64,000 nt of DNA from assembly GCA_015056415.1 (NCBI GenBank), contig SVGJ01000004.1, positions 1 through 64,000 on the forward strand. Reading direction: 5' to 3'. A program made the position numbers and the translations under genes. Numbering within the stretch: position 1 is the first letter of the stretch; every line of letters begins with the position of its first letter. Under the pieces are notes generated by a model, which was not told the DNA's origin, made no database searches, and was given only the letters and a program-made list of their open reading frames with translations. This document shows positions 25,565 through 32,578 of this stretch, piece by piece. Source of the stretch: Clostridiales bacterium. Lineage in GTDB: Bacteria; Bacillota; Clostridia; Christensenellales; Aristaeellaceae.

Positions 25565-26182
25565 TCACATTTGTGCCGCCTGACCGACCTTTGTCCCCGG
25601 CTTGATCTTCTGTGCCGGCTCGTGCCATGCGCCCAGGTGACGGCCATCCCAGCTCCAATAATCCATAGTACCGGTGGTAGACACCGCGCCGACCTTCCTC
25701 ATCAGCTCCTGCACAGACAAGCCGCTGTCCACCAGTTCCGTGTCCTTCAGTACATTACGGATACGGCACAGGAACACCGTGTCACCCTCCTTGTCGTTGG
25801 TGGAAATCACCTTGTCCACCTCCAGCTCGAAGGTCAAGGGACTGCTTGACAGCACCGGCACATCCAGCACGGCGCCCTTCTCCCAGGCTGCATCCACGTT
25901 CATTTTGTCAGCATCGTGGCCATCGGCGGTACCGAAGTAATCCGCCAGGGGAAGATTCCTTTCCACCACCAGATTAGCCGAGAACACCCGGTTGGCCAGG
26001 ATGCGCTCCTGGGTGGTCTTCCTGCCGCCGATGGCACACATCACACCCAGGTCGTCATACCAGCAGTAGCTGAACCAGCAGAACAGGCCGAAGTTTGGCT
26101 GGCCGTCCTCCTTGTAGGTGCCGTAGACGAACATCGTCTGGGGACAAATATCATTCGTCACGGCAACAGAAACCTTACTCAT
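25565..26182 (-). CDS. Flavin reductase-like FMN-binding protein
   Basis: The 205-residue protein fits the flavin reductase-like split-barrel family: an N-terminal strand with NDICPQTMFVYGTYKEDGQPNFGLFCWFSYCW, then MCAIGGRKTTQERILANRVFSANLV and a region contacting FMN. Family members bind FMN and serve as NAD(P)H:flavin reductases or electron carriers. It overlaps the MarR-type regulator gene by 8 bases, so it is translationally coupled and likely under MarR control. The start at 26182 follows GGAGG. Confidence 0.88.
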   Translation of the reverse strand: MSKVSVAVTNDICPQTMFVYGTYKEDGQPNFGLFCWFSYCWYDDLGVMCAIGGRKTTQERILANRVFSANLVVERNLPLADYFGTADGHDADKMNVDAAWEKGAVLDVPVLSSSPLTFELEVDKVISTNDKEGDTVFLCRIRNVLKDTELVDSGLSVQELMRKVGAVSTTGTMDYWSWDGRHLGAWHEPAQKIKPGTKVGQAAQM

Positions 26183-26630
26183 CGTGCGTGCCTCCTTCAA
26201 GATTATCAAGAATGCGGTACAGATACCCTTCAAACTGCCGTATCTCATCCTCTGAGAAACCAATGTAATACAAGCCGTTCATCTCCTGAGAGATACGCTC
26301 GTAGTCACCCTGCAAAGCCTTTGCCTTGTCCGTAAGCAGAATATGCACCTTGCGGCGGTCATGCCTGGCGGGAACGCGCTGCACCAGCTCTGCCTGTTCC
26401 ATTCTGTCCAGCATGGATGTCAGCGTAGTGTTGGCCAAGCCCGTCTGTGCAGAAAGTGTACTGATCGGCACGTCGTCTTGCTGCCACAGCACATACAGGA
26501 TGCGCCCCTGTGCACCATTGAAAGCATCAATACCGCTTTCTGCCAGCAGCCTGTCGAATCTTCGGCTACCCACCCGCTTCACCCGGGAAATGAGAAATCC
26601 ACCCTTCGTGTCCAAGACATCACCCCTCAC
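26175..26630 (-). CDS. MarR family transcriptional regulator
   Basis: The 151-residue protein is a winged-helix MarR repressor: dimer helix at the N-terminus, recognition region PISTLSAQTGLANTTLTSMLDRMEQAELVQRVP, wing RHDRRKVHILLTDKAKAL and a C-terminal dimer helix. It is first in a two-gene operon with a flavin reductase-like protein. A near-perfect palindrome overlaps its -10 box, consistent with autorepression relieved by a small-molecule or redox signal. Confidence 0.93.
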   Translation of the reverse strand: MRGDVLDTKGGFLISRVKRVGSRRFDRLLAESGIDAFNGAQGRILYVLWQQDDVPISTLSAQTGLANTTLTSMLDRMEQAELVQRVPARHDRRKVHILLTDKAKALQGDYERISQEMNGLYYIGFSEDEIRQFEGYLYRILDNLEGGTHDE

Positions 26631-26646
26631 GTTGTTCCTATCTAAA

Positions 26647-26675
26647 ATATTACCATATAGTAATTAATCAGTCAA
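26647..26675 (-). promoter_or_regulatory. Promoter of the marR-flavin reductase operon
   Basis: Minus strand TTGACT, 17 bases, TAATAT. Confidence 0.75.
26649..26664. promoter_or_regulatory. Candidate MarR operator
   Basis: ATTACCATATAGTAAT is a 16-base palindrome with a single mismatched pair, covering the -10 and part of the spacer of the marR promoter. Size and position match MarR-type operators. Confidence 0.55.
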
Positions 26676-26748
26676 TAGAAATAAACATGGATTTATTACT
26701 TAACTTATGCTACAATGCCATCAAAGAAAAACACACAAGGAGGTTCCC

Positions 26749-27924
26749 ATGAACATTCTCACCCCGCCCATGGGCTGGAACAGCTGGAACACCTTTGGCA
26801 GCAATATCTCCGATGAGCTGATCCGCTCCACCGCCCGCACCATGAAGGAAAAGGGTTACCTGGAGGCTGGCTATAACTACATCGTCATCGACGACTGCTG
26901 GAGCCTGAGGGAGCGCGATGAAAACGGCCGCCTCGTGCCCGACCCCGCCAAGTTCCCCCACGGCATGAAGGATCTGGCGGATTACGTGCACTCCCTGGGC
27001 TTCAGGTTCGGTATGTACTCCTGCGCGGGCGTGCGCACCTGCGCCGGCTACCCCTCCTCCTTCGACCACGAGTTCGTGGACGCGAAAACCTTCGCGGAGT
27101 GGGGCGTGGATTACCTGAAGTACGACTTCTGCAATTTCCCCGCCAGCGCCGACGGCAAGAACCGCTATGCCACCATGTCCATGGCCCTGAAGGCCTCCGG
27201 CCGCGACATCCTCTTCGCCGCCTGCAACTGGGGCAGCGGCGAGCCCTGGAAGTGGATGAAGTCCCTGGGCGCGCATATGTACCGCTCCACCGGCGATATT
27301 GCCGATAATTTCAAGTCCTTCTCCGGCATCGCCCGCAGCCAGATCGACAATTTCTGTATGTCCGGCCACGATTGCTTCAACGACATCGATATGCTCACCG
27401 TGGGTATGTACGGCAACGGCAACGTCGCCTTTGGCCAGGCCTGCACCGACGAGGAATATCAGACGCAGTTCGCCCTGTGGTGTATGCTGGGCGCACCCCT
27501 GATGCTGGGCGGCGACGTGCGCAAGATGAACGATTTCTGCCACGCGCTGGTGCTGAACAGGAACCTGCTGCGCATCAACCAGGACAGCGAATGCCGTCCG
27601 CCCTATATCGCCTACAAGGGCCGTGTAATCTACAACGGCCCCGACGCCGCGGGCGGCTGGGAGGAGTATCCCGATACCGGCCTGACCATGTTCAAGCACC
27701 TGAGCGATAACGAGTTCGCCATCGGCTACTTCAACTTCGCTCCCAAGCCCGGCGAGGTGCTCTTCACCTTCGCCGACGCGGGCATCCCCTATGGCTCCAA
27801 CGTCGCGCTGGAGCTCACCGACGCCATCACCGGCGAAAGCCTGGGCCTGCAGCGTGATTACTACAACCTGGTGATCCCCGCCCACGGCTGCCGTATCATC
27901 CTGGCGAAGCTGGTGAACGTGTGA
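26749..27924 (+). CDS. GH27 alpha-galactosidase
   Basis: The 391-residue protein is a GH27 retaining alpha-galactosidase that releases terminal alpha-galactose from oligosaccharides such as melibiose, raffinose or galactomannan fragments. It has PPMGWNSWNTFG at the N-terminus, YIVIDDCWS, the nucleophile Asp in WGVDYLKYDFCN and the acid/base Asp in GHDCFNDIDMLTVGM, then a C-terminal beta-domain. There is no signal peptide, so the substrate is imported. AAGGAGG supports the ATG at 26749. An extended -10 (TATGCTACAAT, 26707-26716) may drive it. It overlaps a small cysteine-motif gene by four bases. Confidence 0.95.
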   Translation: MNILTPPMGWNSWNTFGSNISDELIRSTARTMKEKGYLEAGYNYIVIDDCWSLRERDENGRLVPDPAKFPHGMKDLADYVHSLGFRFGMYSCAGVRTCAGYPSSFDHEFVDAKTFAEWGVDYLKYDFCNFPASADGKNRYATMSMALKASGRDILFAACNWGSGEPWKWMKSLGAHMYRSTGDIADNFKSFSGIARSQIDNFCMSGHDCFNDIDMLTVGMYGNGNVAFGQACTDEEYQTQFALWCMLGAPLMLGGDVRKMNDFCHALVLNRNLLRINQDSECRPPYIAYKGRVIYNGPDAAGGWEEYPDTGLTMFKHLSDNEFAIGYFNFAPKPGEVLFTFADAGIPYGSNVALELTDAITGESLGLQRDYYNLVIPAHGCRIILAKLVNV

Positions 27925-28124
27925 GCCACCTGTGCGAAACGTGCCGCCGCCCCCTCACCGCCGATGAGGTGGCTGTGACCAAAAAGCTCATCAACCGCGG
28001 CGCCACGGCGTTCCTCTGCGTGGATTGCCTGGCCCGCTATTTCGAGGTGCGGCCCGAGGACATCCACGAGCGCATCCGCCATTTCCGCCAGATGGGCTGC
28101 ACCCTCTTCGAACCCCAAGCCTGA
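27921..28124 (+). CDS. Small zinc-ribbon-like protein coupled to the alpha-galactosidase
   Basis: The 67-residue product contains two CxxC pairs, CETC (near residue 5) and CVDC (near residue 33), the pattern of a small zinc ribbon. A short helical tail follows (RPEDIHERIRHFRQMG). It starts with GTG overlapping the alpha-galactosidase stop (GTGA), which implies coupled translation. Function is unknown; it may bind nucleic acid or a partner protein. Confidence 0.8.
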   Translation: MSHLCETCRRPLTADEVAVTKKLINRGATAFLCVDCLARYFEVRPEDIHERIRHFRQMGCTLFEPQA

Positions 28125-28133
28125 CCACCCCCT

Positions 28134-28172
28134 GCTGCTGTCGACAAGAATCGGCAGCAGCTTTGTTTTTTG
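28134..28172 (+). terminator. Terminator after the zinc-ribbon-like gene
   Basis: GCTGCTGTCG and CGGCAGCAGC arms (one G-T pair) are followed by TTTGTTTTTT. Confidence 0.88.
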
Positions 28173-28193
28173 TCTGTTTTGTCCCCCTGTTAA

Positions 28194-28222
28194 TTGCATA
28201 TCATTCCTCATTATGATACAAT
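28194..28222 (+). promoter_or_regulatory. Promoter of the exopolysaccharide locus
   Basis: TTGCAT, 17 bases, TACAAT. No further promoter or terminator was seen in the intergenic gaps up to 39.6 kb, so this may drive the whole locus. Confidence 0.7.
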
Positions 28223-28286
28223 TATCAAGAATGGGGGATTATGGCCCTCGAAGGAAACATACTTCATCAATACGAGGTGTGCACCA

Positions 28287-29606
28287 ATGACGCTGTATGA
28301 AAAACTGCTTCGCGGTGAAGAAAGTCTCTCTGTGGTCGGGCTTGGATATGTAGGTATGCCCATTGCCGTGGCGTTTGCCAAAAAAATCAGGGTCATCGGC
28401 TTCGACCTGAACCAGGCCAAGATCGAGCAGTACCGCAGCGGCATCGATCCCACCCTGGAGGTAGGCGACGAGGCCATCGCCCAGACGACCGTGCAGTTCT
28501 CCAGCGATCCTTCCTGCCTGAAGCAGGCCAGGTTCCACATCGTTGCCGTTCCCACCCCCATCAATCAGGACAAGACCCCCGACCTGCAGCCCGTGGTGGG
28601 CGCCAGCCGCATCGTGGGCCAGAATCTTGTCAGGGGCTCCATCGTTGTGTATGAATCCACGGTGTACCCCGGCGTTACCGAGGATGTGTGCATCCCCATC
28701 CTTGAGAAGGAGTCCGGCCTCAAATGCGGCGTGGACTTCAAGGTGGGCTATTCCCCCGAGCGTATCAACCCCGGCGACAAGGTGCACCGGCTGGAGAACA
28801 TTCGCAAGATCGTTTCCGGCATGGACGCCGAAAGCCTGGAAGAGATCCGGAACGTCTACGATCTGGTGATCGAGGTGGGCACCTATCCCGTTTCCACCAT
28901 CAAGACCGCCGAGGCCGTGAAGGTGGTTGAAAACAGCCAGCGCGATATCAACATTGCCTTTATGAACGAGCTGGCCATGATCTTTGACCGCATGGGCATC
29001 GACACCAACGAAGTAGTGGATGGCATGAACACCAAGTGGAACGCCCTGGGCTTCAAGCCGGGCCTGGTGGGCGGCCACTGCATCGGCGTGGATCCCTATT
29101 ATTTCACCTACGAGGCCGAGCGCCTGGGCTACCACAGCCAGATCATCCTGGCAGGCCGCAAGATCAACGACGGCATGGGCGGCTTCGTGGCCGAGGCAGC
29201 AGTGAAGCAGATGGTGCTGGCCGACAAGGCTCCCCGCAAGGCCAAGGTGGTCGTGCTGGGCCTGACCTTCAAGGAGGATTGCCCCGACATCCGCAATTCC
29301 AAGGTGATCGACATCATCGACCGCCTGAAGACCTATGATATCAATCCCCTGGTGTGCGACCCCTGGGCCGACGCGGCCGAGGTCAAGGCCGTGTACGATC
29401 TCGACCTGTGCCGCATCGAGGATATCCACGACGCGGACTGCGTGATCCTCGCCGTGGCGCACCGGGAATACCGTGCCCTGTCGCTGGAACAGGTGGACGC
29501 GCTCTTTGCCCCCGTCCCCCGGGACGAGAAGGTGCTGGTGGACGTGAAGAGCATCCTCGACCGCCAGCAGATCAAGGATGCCGGCTACCGCTACTGGCGG
29601 CTGTAA
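28287..29606 (+). CDS. Nucleotide-sugar 6-dehydrogenase (TviB/WbpA/CapL type)
   Basis: The 439-residue enzyme oxidises C6 of a UDP-hexose or UDP-N-acetylhexosamine to the uronic acid with two NAD+. It has the N-terminal NAD motif LSVVGLGYVGMPIAVAFAK, the family stretch PTPINQDKTPDLQPVVGAS, YSPERINPGDKVH, ENSQRDINIAFMNELAMIFDRM and the catalytic cysteine in GGHCIGVDPYYFTYEAE. These features group it with UDP-N-acetyl-hexosamine dehydrogenases rather than UDP-glucose dehydrogenase proper. One family motif, usually AAGTKWNF, reads GMNTKWNA. As first gene of the exopolysaccharide locus it probably supplies an acidic precursor. The ATG at 28287 follows GAGGTG. Confidence 0.92.
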   Translation: MTLYEKLLRGEESLSVVGLGYVGMPIAVAFAKKIRVIGFDLNQAKIEQYRSGIDPTLEVGDEAIAQTTVQFSSDPSCLKQARFHIVAVPTPINQDKTPDLQPVVGASRIVGQNLVRGSIVVYESTVYPGVTEDVCIPILEKESGLKCGVDFKVGYSPERINPGDKVHRLENIRKIVSGMDAESLEEIRNVYDLVIEVGTYPVSTIKTAEAVKVVENSQRDINIAFMNELAMIFDRMGIDTNEVVDGMNTKWNALGFKPGLVGGHCIGVDPYYFTYEAERLGYHSQIILAGRKINDGMGGFVAEAAVKQMVLADKAPRKAKVVVLGLTFKEDCPDIRNSKVIDIIDRLKTYDINPLVCDPWADAAEVKAVYDLDLCRIEDIHDADCVILAVAHREYRALSLEQVDALFAPVPRDEKVLVDVKSILDRQQIKDAGYRYWRL

Positions 29607-29640
29607 TGGACGATAACCGATCGATCAGGAGGAAATCAAC

Positions 29641-30381
29641 GTGCAGGACGTGTGGATGAACCAGCAGCTGAACACCCCCGAGAAGTGCGCCGCCTTCCGC
29701 GAGGACTTTCAGGCGGACGTATACGCCAAGGCCTTCAGCCTCACAAGGAACGAAAACGGCGCCAATGCCCTGACCGACCAGATCTTCACCATGATGGAGC
29801 AGCGCTTCGCCAACCGTGTGCTGCCCCTGAACTGCCTGACCTATCTCAAGGGCCAGACCACGCTGCTCCACGCCCGCCTGGGCGGCGAGCTGAACCGCGC
29901 GCAGCCCGAGCCGGCCCCTATCCCCGTGGAAGAGCCTGCCCCCGCGCCCACGATCAAGGCCTTCCGCGTGCATCGCGTCCGCAGGCCCGCCCCGGTGGTC
30001 ATCCCCGCCGAAGAGATCCCCGAGGTGCTGAACGTCTCCGAGGCAGTGGAGGAAACGCCCGAGGTCGAGACCCCTGTTATCGTGGAGGAGATCCCCGCAG
30101 TTGAGGAAACCCCCGTGGCGGAGGAAGAGCCCCTTGTGGAGGCCGCTACCCGCGAGGAGACCCTCTTCGACGAGGACAAGACCGCCCTGTGGATGCCCGG
30201 GGAAAGCTTTGACCTGGAGGAGCTGACCGAAGCCCAGGAGGCCTTCCGCGCCCAGCCCAAGGATACCTCCAACAAGCGGTCCGTGAAGTTGACCATCTTC
30301 AACACCTTCCTGTTCCTGTGCGCCATCGCGGCCACCATCTTCCTGCTTGCGGAGCTGGGCTTGCTGCCGCGGCTGTTCTGA
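29641..30381 (+). CDS. Unknown Glu/Pro-rich protein with a C-terminal membrane segment
   Basis: The 246-residue product has a folded-looking N-terminal part (about 1-85: CAAFREDFQADVYAKAFSLTRNENGANALTDQIF), a low-complexity Pro/Glu/Val region (about 90-180, for example IPAVEETPVAEEEPLVE) and one hydrophobic segment at the C-terminus (about 220-243, FNTFLFLCAIAATIFLLAELGLLP). The N-terminal sequence has a faint similarity to the start of sigma-70 region 2 but no confident match. It starts at GTG with AGGAGG 8 bases upstream. It is second in the exopolysaccharide locus, so a tail-anchored assembly role is possible. Confidence 0.7.
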   Translation: MQDVWMNQQLNTPEKCAAFREDFQADVYAKAFSLTRNENGANALTDQIFTMMEQRFANRVLPLNCLTYLKGQTTLLHARLGGELNRAQPEPAPIPVEEPAPAPTIKAFRVHRVRRPAPVVIPAEEIPEVLNVSEAVEETPEVETPVIVEEIPAVEETPVAEEEPLVEAATREETLFDEDKTALWMPGESFDLEELTEAQEAFRAQPKDTSNKRSVKLTIFNTFLFLCAIAATIFLLAELGLLPRLF

Positions 30382-30395
30382 TAGGAGGCGATCGC

Positions 30396-30959
30396 ATGGC
30401 AAACAAGCGCAGGTTTCGCGTCGTCCCCTTTGCCGGGTTCCGTTCCGCCCCCGCGCAGCAGCCGGAGCCGCACCCGGAGCAGACGCTGCCCCTTCCCGAG
30501 AACGCCCATCCCCTGCTGGCCGATATGTACCGCTCCATGGCCGCCCTGACCGGGGAAATGCAGAAATACGCCAGCGCCAACAGCGAATATACCCGCATCC
30601 TGGCGGAAAAGGACGCCTCGCTCTCCCAGCAGCAGCAGGAAAACGAGGAGCTCTCCACTCTGCTTGCCCTGCGCGAGGAAGAGCTGACCGAGGCCTATGA
30701 GATGATCGGCCAGCTGGAGACCCTTTGCGAGGAAACCACCGCCAAATACCGTCGTCTGTCCGCCTACCTGCTCAAGCTGGAGCTGGAGCTGCGCAATCTG
30801 AACCGCTCCATGGCGCAGGAGCAGCGCCCCCAGCACCTGACCGCGTCCAATGCCCGCACCACCGTGGATGACCTGCTGGCCGAGGTGCAGCAGGAAAAGA
30901 AGGAATACGTGCTGGAGCAGCGCGACAATGTGATCTACCGTGTCAAAAAGAAAGGGTGA
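30396..30959 (+). CDS. Unknown coiled-coil protein in the exopolysaccharide locus
   Basis: The 187-residue product has a basic N-terminus (MANKRRFRVVPFAGFRS), a proline-rich linker, and a long coiled-coil region (about residues 45-150, for example EKDASLSQQQQENEELSTLLALREEELTEAYEMIGQLETL). It ends in a basic tail. No membrane segment or catalytic motif is visible. AGGAGG precedes the ATG at 30396. It ends inside the ribosome-site region of the next gene, so expression is linked. It may be a cytoplasmic scaffold for the synthase. Confidence 0.7.
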   Translation: MANKRRFRVVPFAGFRSAPAQQPEPHPEQTLPLPENAHPLLADMYRSMAALTGEMQKYASANSEYTRILAEKDASLSQQQQENEELSTLLALREEELTEAYEMIGQLETLCEETTAKYRRLSAYLLKLELELRNLNRSMAQEQRPQHLTASNARTTVDDLLAEVQQEKKEYVLEQRDNVIYRVKKKG

Positions 30960-30967
30960 CCCTGCCT

Positions 30968-32551
30968 GTGAAACGTTTTATCGCCTCCCTGCTGCTGGCC
31001 GCCATGTGCTTCACCCTCACATCCTGTCAGCAGCTGATCCCCGGCAAGGAGGCTCCCACCCAGCCCCAGGTCACCGCTACGCCGGAGCCTGCCCTTTCCT
31101 GCGACCCGTCCACGCTGTATTCCGCTGTGGATACCCAGGAACGCATCGTTTCCCTGGTGCTGGAAGGCTATACCGATGACACCAGCCTGACCCAGCTGGT
31201 GGATCTGCTCACCGCCCGGGGCATCCCCTGCGTGTGGTTCGTCAGCGGCGTTACCGCTACCGAGCACACCCAGATGGTACGCTATGCCGCCCAGTCCGGC
31301 ATGGAGCTGGGCAATTATACCATCTCCGCCGAAAAGAACATCGGCGACCGCGGCCCCACCTACCTGGTGCACCAATTCGAGCGCACCCAGCGGCTGATCG
31401 CCGAAGCTTCACTGCAATTCCCCAGCGTTGCCCGCTGCAACCAGACCACCTACACCGAGCCCATGCTCCAGGCCATCCGCGCCGCCGGACTGACCCACGC
31501 CGTGGAGCCCACGCTGTACCTGAACCACCGCAGCTTCGCCACCGAAAGCGACGCCCAGCAGTACATGGACAGTATCATTCGCGGCTCCATCATTTCCATC
31601 AAGCTGGGCCAGGAGCTGGATGCTGACGAATACGGCGACATGGGCGAAGTGCTGGACGAACGTCCCGCCATCGACCCGCCGCCCACCATTTCCGAGGATT
31701 CCTCACAGGACAGCGCCGAGTGGACCTACCAGAACATCGTCCCGGTGGTCACCTGGCTGCTGGATCAGCTGGAAGCCAACGACTACAGGGTCGTCTCCCT
31801 GGAGGAGATCAAGGCTTCCCAATCCGTTATTCTGCCCAGGCAGCGGGAGATGAGCGAGGCCGAGCTCGCCCTCTACGACCCCGCGAATTATGACCTCCCC
31901 GCCACCGACGGCCCCATCGGCCAGCCTGCTGTGCGCGCCGGTGATCTGTCTGATCTCAACGGCGCGGTGTTCATCGGCGATTCCGTCACCACCGGTCTGG
32001 CGGGCTATGTGGATATGCGCCGCGCGGAGGATCCCACATTCCTGCCCGATACCGCCTTCATCAGCTGGACGGGTTTCTCGGTGGAAAGCGCGCTTGCCTC
32101 CGTCGATATCGACGCCACCCTGACGGATCTCCAGCCCAATGTGGCCAAGGCCGTCAAGGATGCAGGCGCCAACCGCGTTTATCTGATGGCGAAGTTCGAT
32201 ACCTCCAAGGCCTATGTGCTGGACCAGTACCTGGCCAACCTGCGGCTGCTGATCTTCCAGATCCGGCAGGAGAATCCCGGTGTGCCGGTGATCGTCCAGT
32301 CGGTGCTGCCGGGCCTTTCCCGACGCACCTCCTCCCCCAGTAACGAGCAGATCTTCCGCTATAATCTGCTGCTGGCCCGGATGTGCCAGGAATACGGCAT
32401 ACCCTTTGTGGACGCCGCCCATGCCCTGCGCGATGAAAACGGCGGCCTGAAAGCCGAATACTGCATCGACAGGAGTACCTACGGCCTTCACCTGAGCGAC
32501 GCCGGCTGCGAGGCCTGGCTGGACTACCTGGCCGCCAATATTCCCGATTGA
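30968..32551 (+). CDS. Lipoprotein with degenerate NodB-like and SGNH-like domains
   Basis: The 527-residue protein starts at GTG 30968 (VKRFIASLLLAAMCFTLTSC) with a lipobox LTSC, so it is a lipid-anchored exported protein. Residues about 55-270 look like a polysaccharide-deacetylase barrel (RIVSLVLEGYTDD, LLTARGIPCVWFVSG) but lack the TFDD and HxxxH metal residues. From about residue 332 an SGNH/GDSL hydrolase-like domain follows (AVFIGDSVTTGL, VPVIVQSVLPG, YGLHLSDAGCEAW). The canonical Asp of the DxxH block is Tyr and no GxND block is evident. Such domains add or remove O-acetyl groups on polysaccharides. An alternative GTG at 30956 overlaps the previous stop. Confidence 0.8.
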   Translation: MKRFIASLLLAAMCFTLTSCQQLIPGKEAPTQPQVTATPEPALSCDPSTLYSAVDTQERIVSLVLEGYTDDTSLTQLVDLLTARGIPCVWFVSGVTATEHTQMVRYAAQSGMELGNYTISAEKNIGDRGPTYLVHQFERTQRLIAEASLQFPSVARCNQTTYTEPMLQAIRAAGLTHAVEPTLYLNHRSFATESDAQQYMDSIIRGSIISIKLGQELDADEYGDMGEVLDERPAIDPPPTISEDSSQDSAEWTYQNIVPVVTWLLDQLEANDYRVVSLEEIKASQSVILPRQREMSEAELALYDPANYDLPATDGPIGQPAVRAGDLSDLNGAVFIGDSVTTGLAGYVDMRRAEDPTFLPDTAFISWTGFSVESALASVDIDATLTDLQPNVAKAVKDAGANRVYLMAKFDTSKAYVLDQYLANLRLLIFQIRQENPGVPVIVQSVLPGLSRRTSSPSNEQIFRYNLLLARMCQEYGIPFVDAAHALRDENGGLKAEYCIDRSTYGLHLSDAGCEAWLDYLAANIPD

Positions 32552-32578
32552 CCGTAATCAACGCAAGGAGGTGTGCCC

